Below, in pieces: positions 3,837 through 5,263 of a DNA stretch of 5,263 bases. Origin of the DNA: DATIXD01 sp035518875 (lineage in GTDB: Bacteria; Pseudomonadota; Gammaproteobacteria; Methylococcales; Methylococcaceae); the NCBI GenBank assembly GCA_035518875.1, contig DATIXD010000276.1, positions 1 through 5,263 of the forward strand, read 5' to 3'. The first letter of the stretch is position 1. The number at the start of each line of letters is the position of its first letter. A program made the position numbers and the translations under genes. The notes below the pieces were generated by a model. It did no database searches. It was not told the origin of the DNA and worked only from the letters and a program-made list of their open reading frames with translations.

Positions 3837-5263
3837 ATGGACATCGGGATACGCCGTAAACCGGCTCTCATGCACGGCAGTTTGCTCCATGACAAGGGCA
3901 AAGCCACGGCTTCCGCGCCGGGCGACCTACAACAGGTGCTGGCCTATCACGAGCGCACCAAGCATCGCCTGAAGCGTTATGCCGCAGGGCCAGAAACCCT
4001 GGACTGGAGTAGCCAACCGGATCCGGTCCGCCGCTTCGCGGGGGCTCCGAGCATATCCCTGCCCCTGTCGGCGGACCGGCTGACGACGCCCTATTACGCG
4101 ATGCACCAGGCGGGCGCCGTCCCGCCGCAACCCTTGTCGCTGGAATCCATCGGCCTATTGCTCGAGTTGTCCCTAGGGCTCTCGGCCTGGAAGGAATATG
4201 GTCCGGATCGCTGGGCGCTGCGCTGCAACCCGTCCAGCGGTAATTTGCATCCGACCGAGGGCTATCTCATCTGCCGGGCGATCCCCACGCTTGAGGATGG
4301 CGTCTACCACTACCTGAGCCGCGACCACGCCCTGGAGCAGCGCTGCCGGAGCGGCGTGCAAATCCGCCCCGACCCGCCTGCTCGCCTGTTGATCGGGCTG
4401 AGTTCCATACACTGGCGGGAGGCCTGGAAATATGGCGAGCGGGCGTTTCGCTATTGTCAGCTCGATATCGGCCATGCCCTCGGCGCACTGCGCTATGCCG
4501 CCGCCGCGCTCGGCTGGCGCCTGCATCTGGTGGAGGGCGTCAGTTGGCAGCAAATCGCCCGCCAGCTGGGTCTGGACCGGCGCGAGGACTTTTCCGGCGC
4601 CGAACCCGAAGAGGCCGAACTCTTGCTCGAAGTGATCGTGGATACAGGCGCCGAATCGGTGCTATCCGGCCCGGGGGAGCCTGTGGAAGCCCTATCGGCG
4701 AACGCGGTCTGGAACGGACGGGCCAATGTGCTCGACCCCCACCCCATGTATCACTGGCCGGTGATCGATGAGGTGGCGGAGGCGACCAGAACACATGAGG
4801 TGAAGAGCGAGCCGTCCGCGGTCGCGGCTTATCCCCCGCGGTGTTGCCAGAGCACTGAATTGGCCGCGACGCTCATACGGCAGCGACGCAGTGCCCAGCG
4901 TTTCGACGGCCGCTTCGAGATGAAACGCCACGACTTCTATTGTTTGCTGGATGCCCTGCTGCCCCGCCCCGTCCCGCCCTGGGATGTCTGGGGCTTCTCA
5001 CCCCGTTTGCACCCCGTAATGTTCGTGCACCGGGTGGAAGGGCTCGTGCCCGGGCTCTACATCCTGCTGCGCCGAGCAGCGGCGGGCGAAAGCCTACGCG
5101 CCGCCCTGCATAGCAACTTCAGCTGGAGCAAGCCATCGGACTGCCCCGATCACATAACTTTCTTCCAGCTGGCGGCGGCCGGCTGCGGCCAGTTGGCGAA
5201 AACCATCCACTGCCATCAGGCGATCGCCGCGGACAGCGCGTTCGCGCTGGGGATGCTGGCGGA
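3837..5263 (+). CDS. SagB/ThcOx-type nitroreductase-family flavoprotein, 3' end outside the window
   Basis: The frame is open from ATG 3837 to the window end, giving 475 residues with no stop. The protein has two nitroreductase-like halves, as in SagB/ThcOx dehydrogenases, which use FMN to oxidise thiazoline/oxazoline rings in peptide natural products. The first half includes YHERTKHRLKRY (37-48), the RCNPSSGNLHPTEGYL signature (129-144) and YGERAFRYCQLDIGHALGALRYAAAALGW (199-227). The second half starts at about 341 with IRQRRSAQRFDG (347-358), an RRS-type FMN-phosphate motif, and reaches ADSAFALGML near the cut. No YcaO cyclase, leader peptide or protease is nearby, so a classical TOMM peptide role is not supported; a nif-linked redox role is the better inference. 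AGGTAG (3820-3825) is 11 nt before this ATG and only 15 bp separate it from the NifO-like stop. ATG 3870 is an alternative start. Confidence 0.88.
   Translation, partial: MDIGIRRKPALMHGSLLHDKGKATASAPGDLQQVLAYHERTKHRLKRYAAGPETLDWSSQPDPVRRFAGAPSISLPLSADRLTTPYYAMHQAGAVPPQPLSLESIGLLLELSLGLSAWKEYGPDRWALRCNPSSGNLHPTEGYLICRAIPTLEDGVYHYLSRDHALEQRCRSGVQIRPDPPARLLIGLSSIHWREAWKYGERAFRYCQLDIGHALGALRYAAAALGWRLHLVEGVSWQQIARQLGLDRREDFSGAEPEEAELLLEVIVDTGAESVLSGPGEPVEALSANAVWNGRANVLDPHPMYHWPVIDEVAEATRTHEVKSEPSAVAAYPPRCCQSTELAATLIRQRRSAQRFDGRFEMKRHDFYCLLDALLPRPVPPWDVWGFSPRLHPVMFVHRVEGLVPGLYILLRRAAAGESLRAALHSNFSWSKPSDCPDHITFFQLAAAGCGQLAKTIHCHQAIAADSAFALGMLA

Noticed and set aside
4173..4931. Several ORFs on both strands inside 4173-4931
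   Set aside because: All lie within the continuous SagB-type reading frame, which has clear family motifs; they are shadow frames of GC-rich coding DNA.

Overview
This window looks like the start of a molybdenum-nitrogenase (nif) region of a proteobacterium. NifH, at 104-991 on the minus strand, is the form usual in alpha-/beta-proteobacteria and some gammaproteobacteria (for example methanotrophs), and both divergent promoters have textbook sigma-54/NifA architecture. A diazotrophic gammaproteobacterium, possibly a Methylococcus-like methanotroph, is my best guess, but this rests on recalled protein similarity and no search was run.

Layout. The first 28 bases hold the start of nifD on the minus strand, which continues outside the window. 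A 75-bp spacer with a strong 12-bp hairpin separates it from nifH. From 992 to 1515 there is a 524-bp divergent control region. It contains a near-consensus -24/-12 promoter facing nifH (1155-1170) and a second one facing the other way (1385-1400). Two perfect TGT-N10-ACA NifA sites lie between them (1249-1264, 1278-1293), with a perfect IHF-consensus match on the nifH side (1187-1199).

From 1516 to the end, six genes run on the plus strand with mostly short gaps (23, 11, 114, 22 and 15 bp). They encode a standalone receiver-like protein that lacks the phospho-accepting Asp, a group II truncated hemoglobin, an unrecognised 195-aa protein, a 90-aa protein with eight cysteines, an ArsC/Spx-like nitrogenase-associated (NifO-like) protein, and the first 475 residues of a SagB/ThcOx-type double-nitroreductase-domain flavoprotein cut by the window end.

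How they may work together (inference): the plus-strand operon is predicted to be switched on with nifHDK by the same NifA-bound enhancer. Its contents (a heme protein for O2 or NO, a Cys-rich metal-binding protein, a thioredoxin-fold protein and a flavin oxidoreductase) suggest a redox or oxygen-protection accessory module for nitrogenase. The unrecognised 195-aa protein, the pseudo-receiver and the SagB-like enzyme without any visible YcaO partner are the least explained parts.
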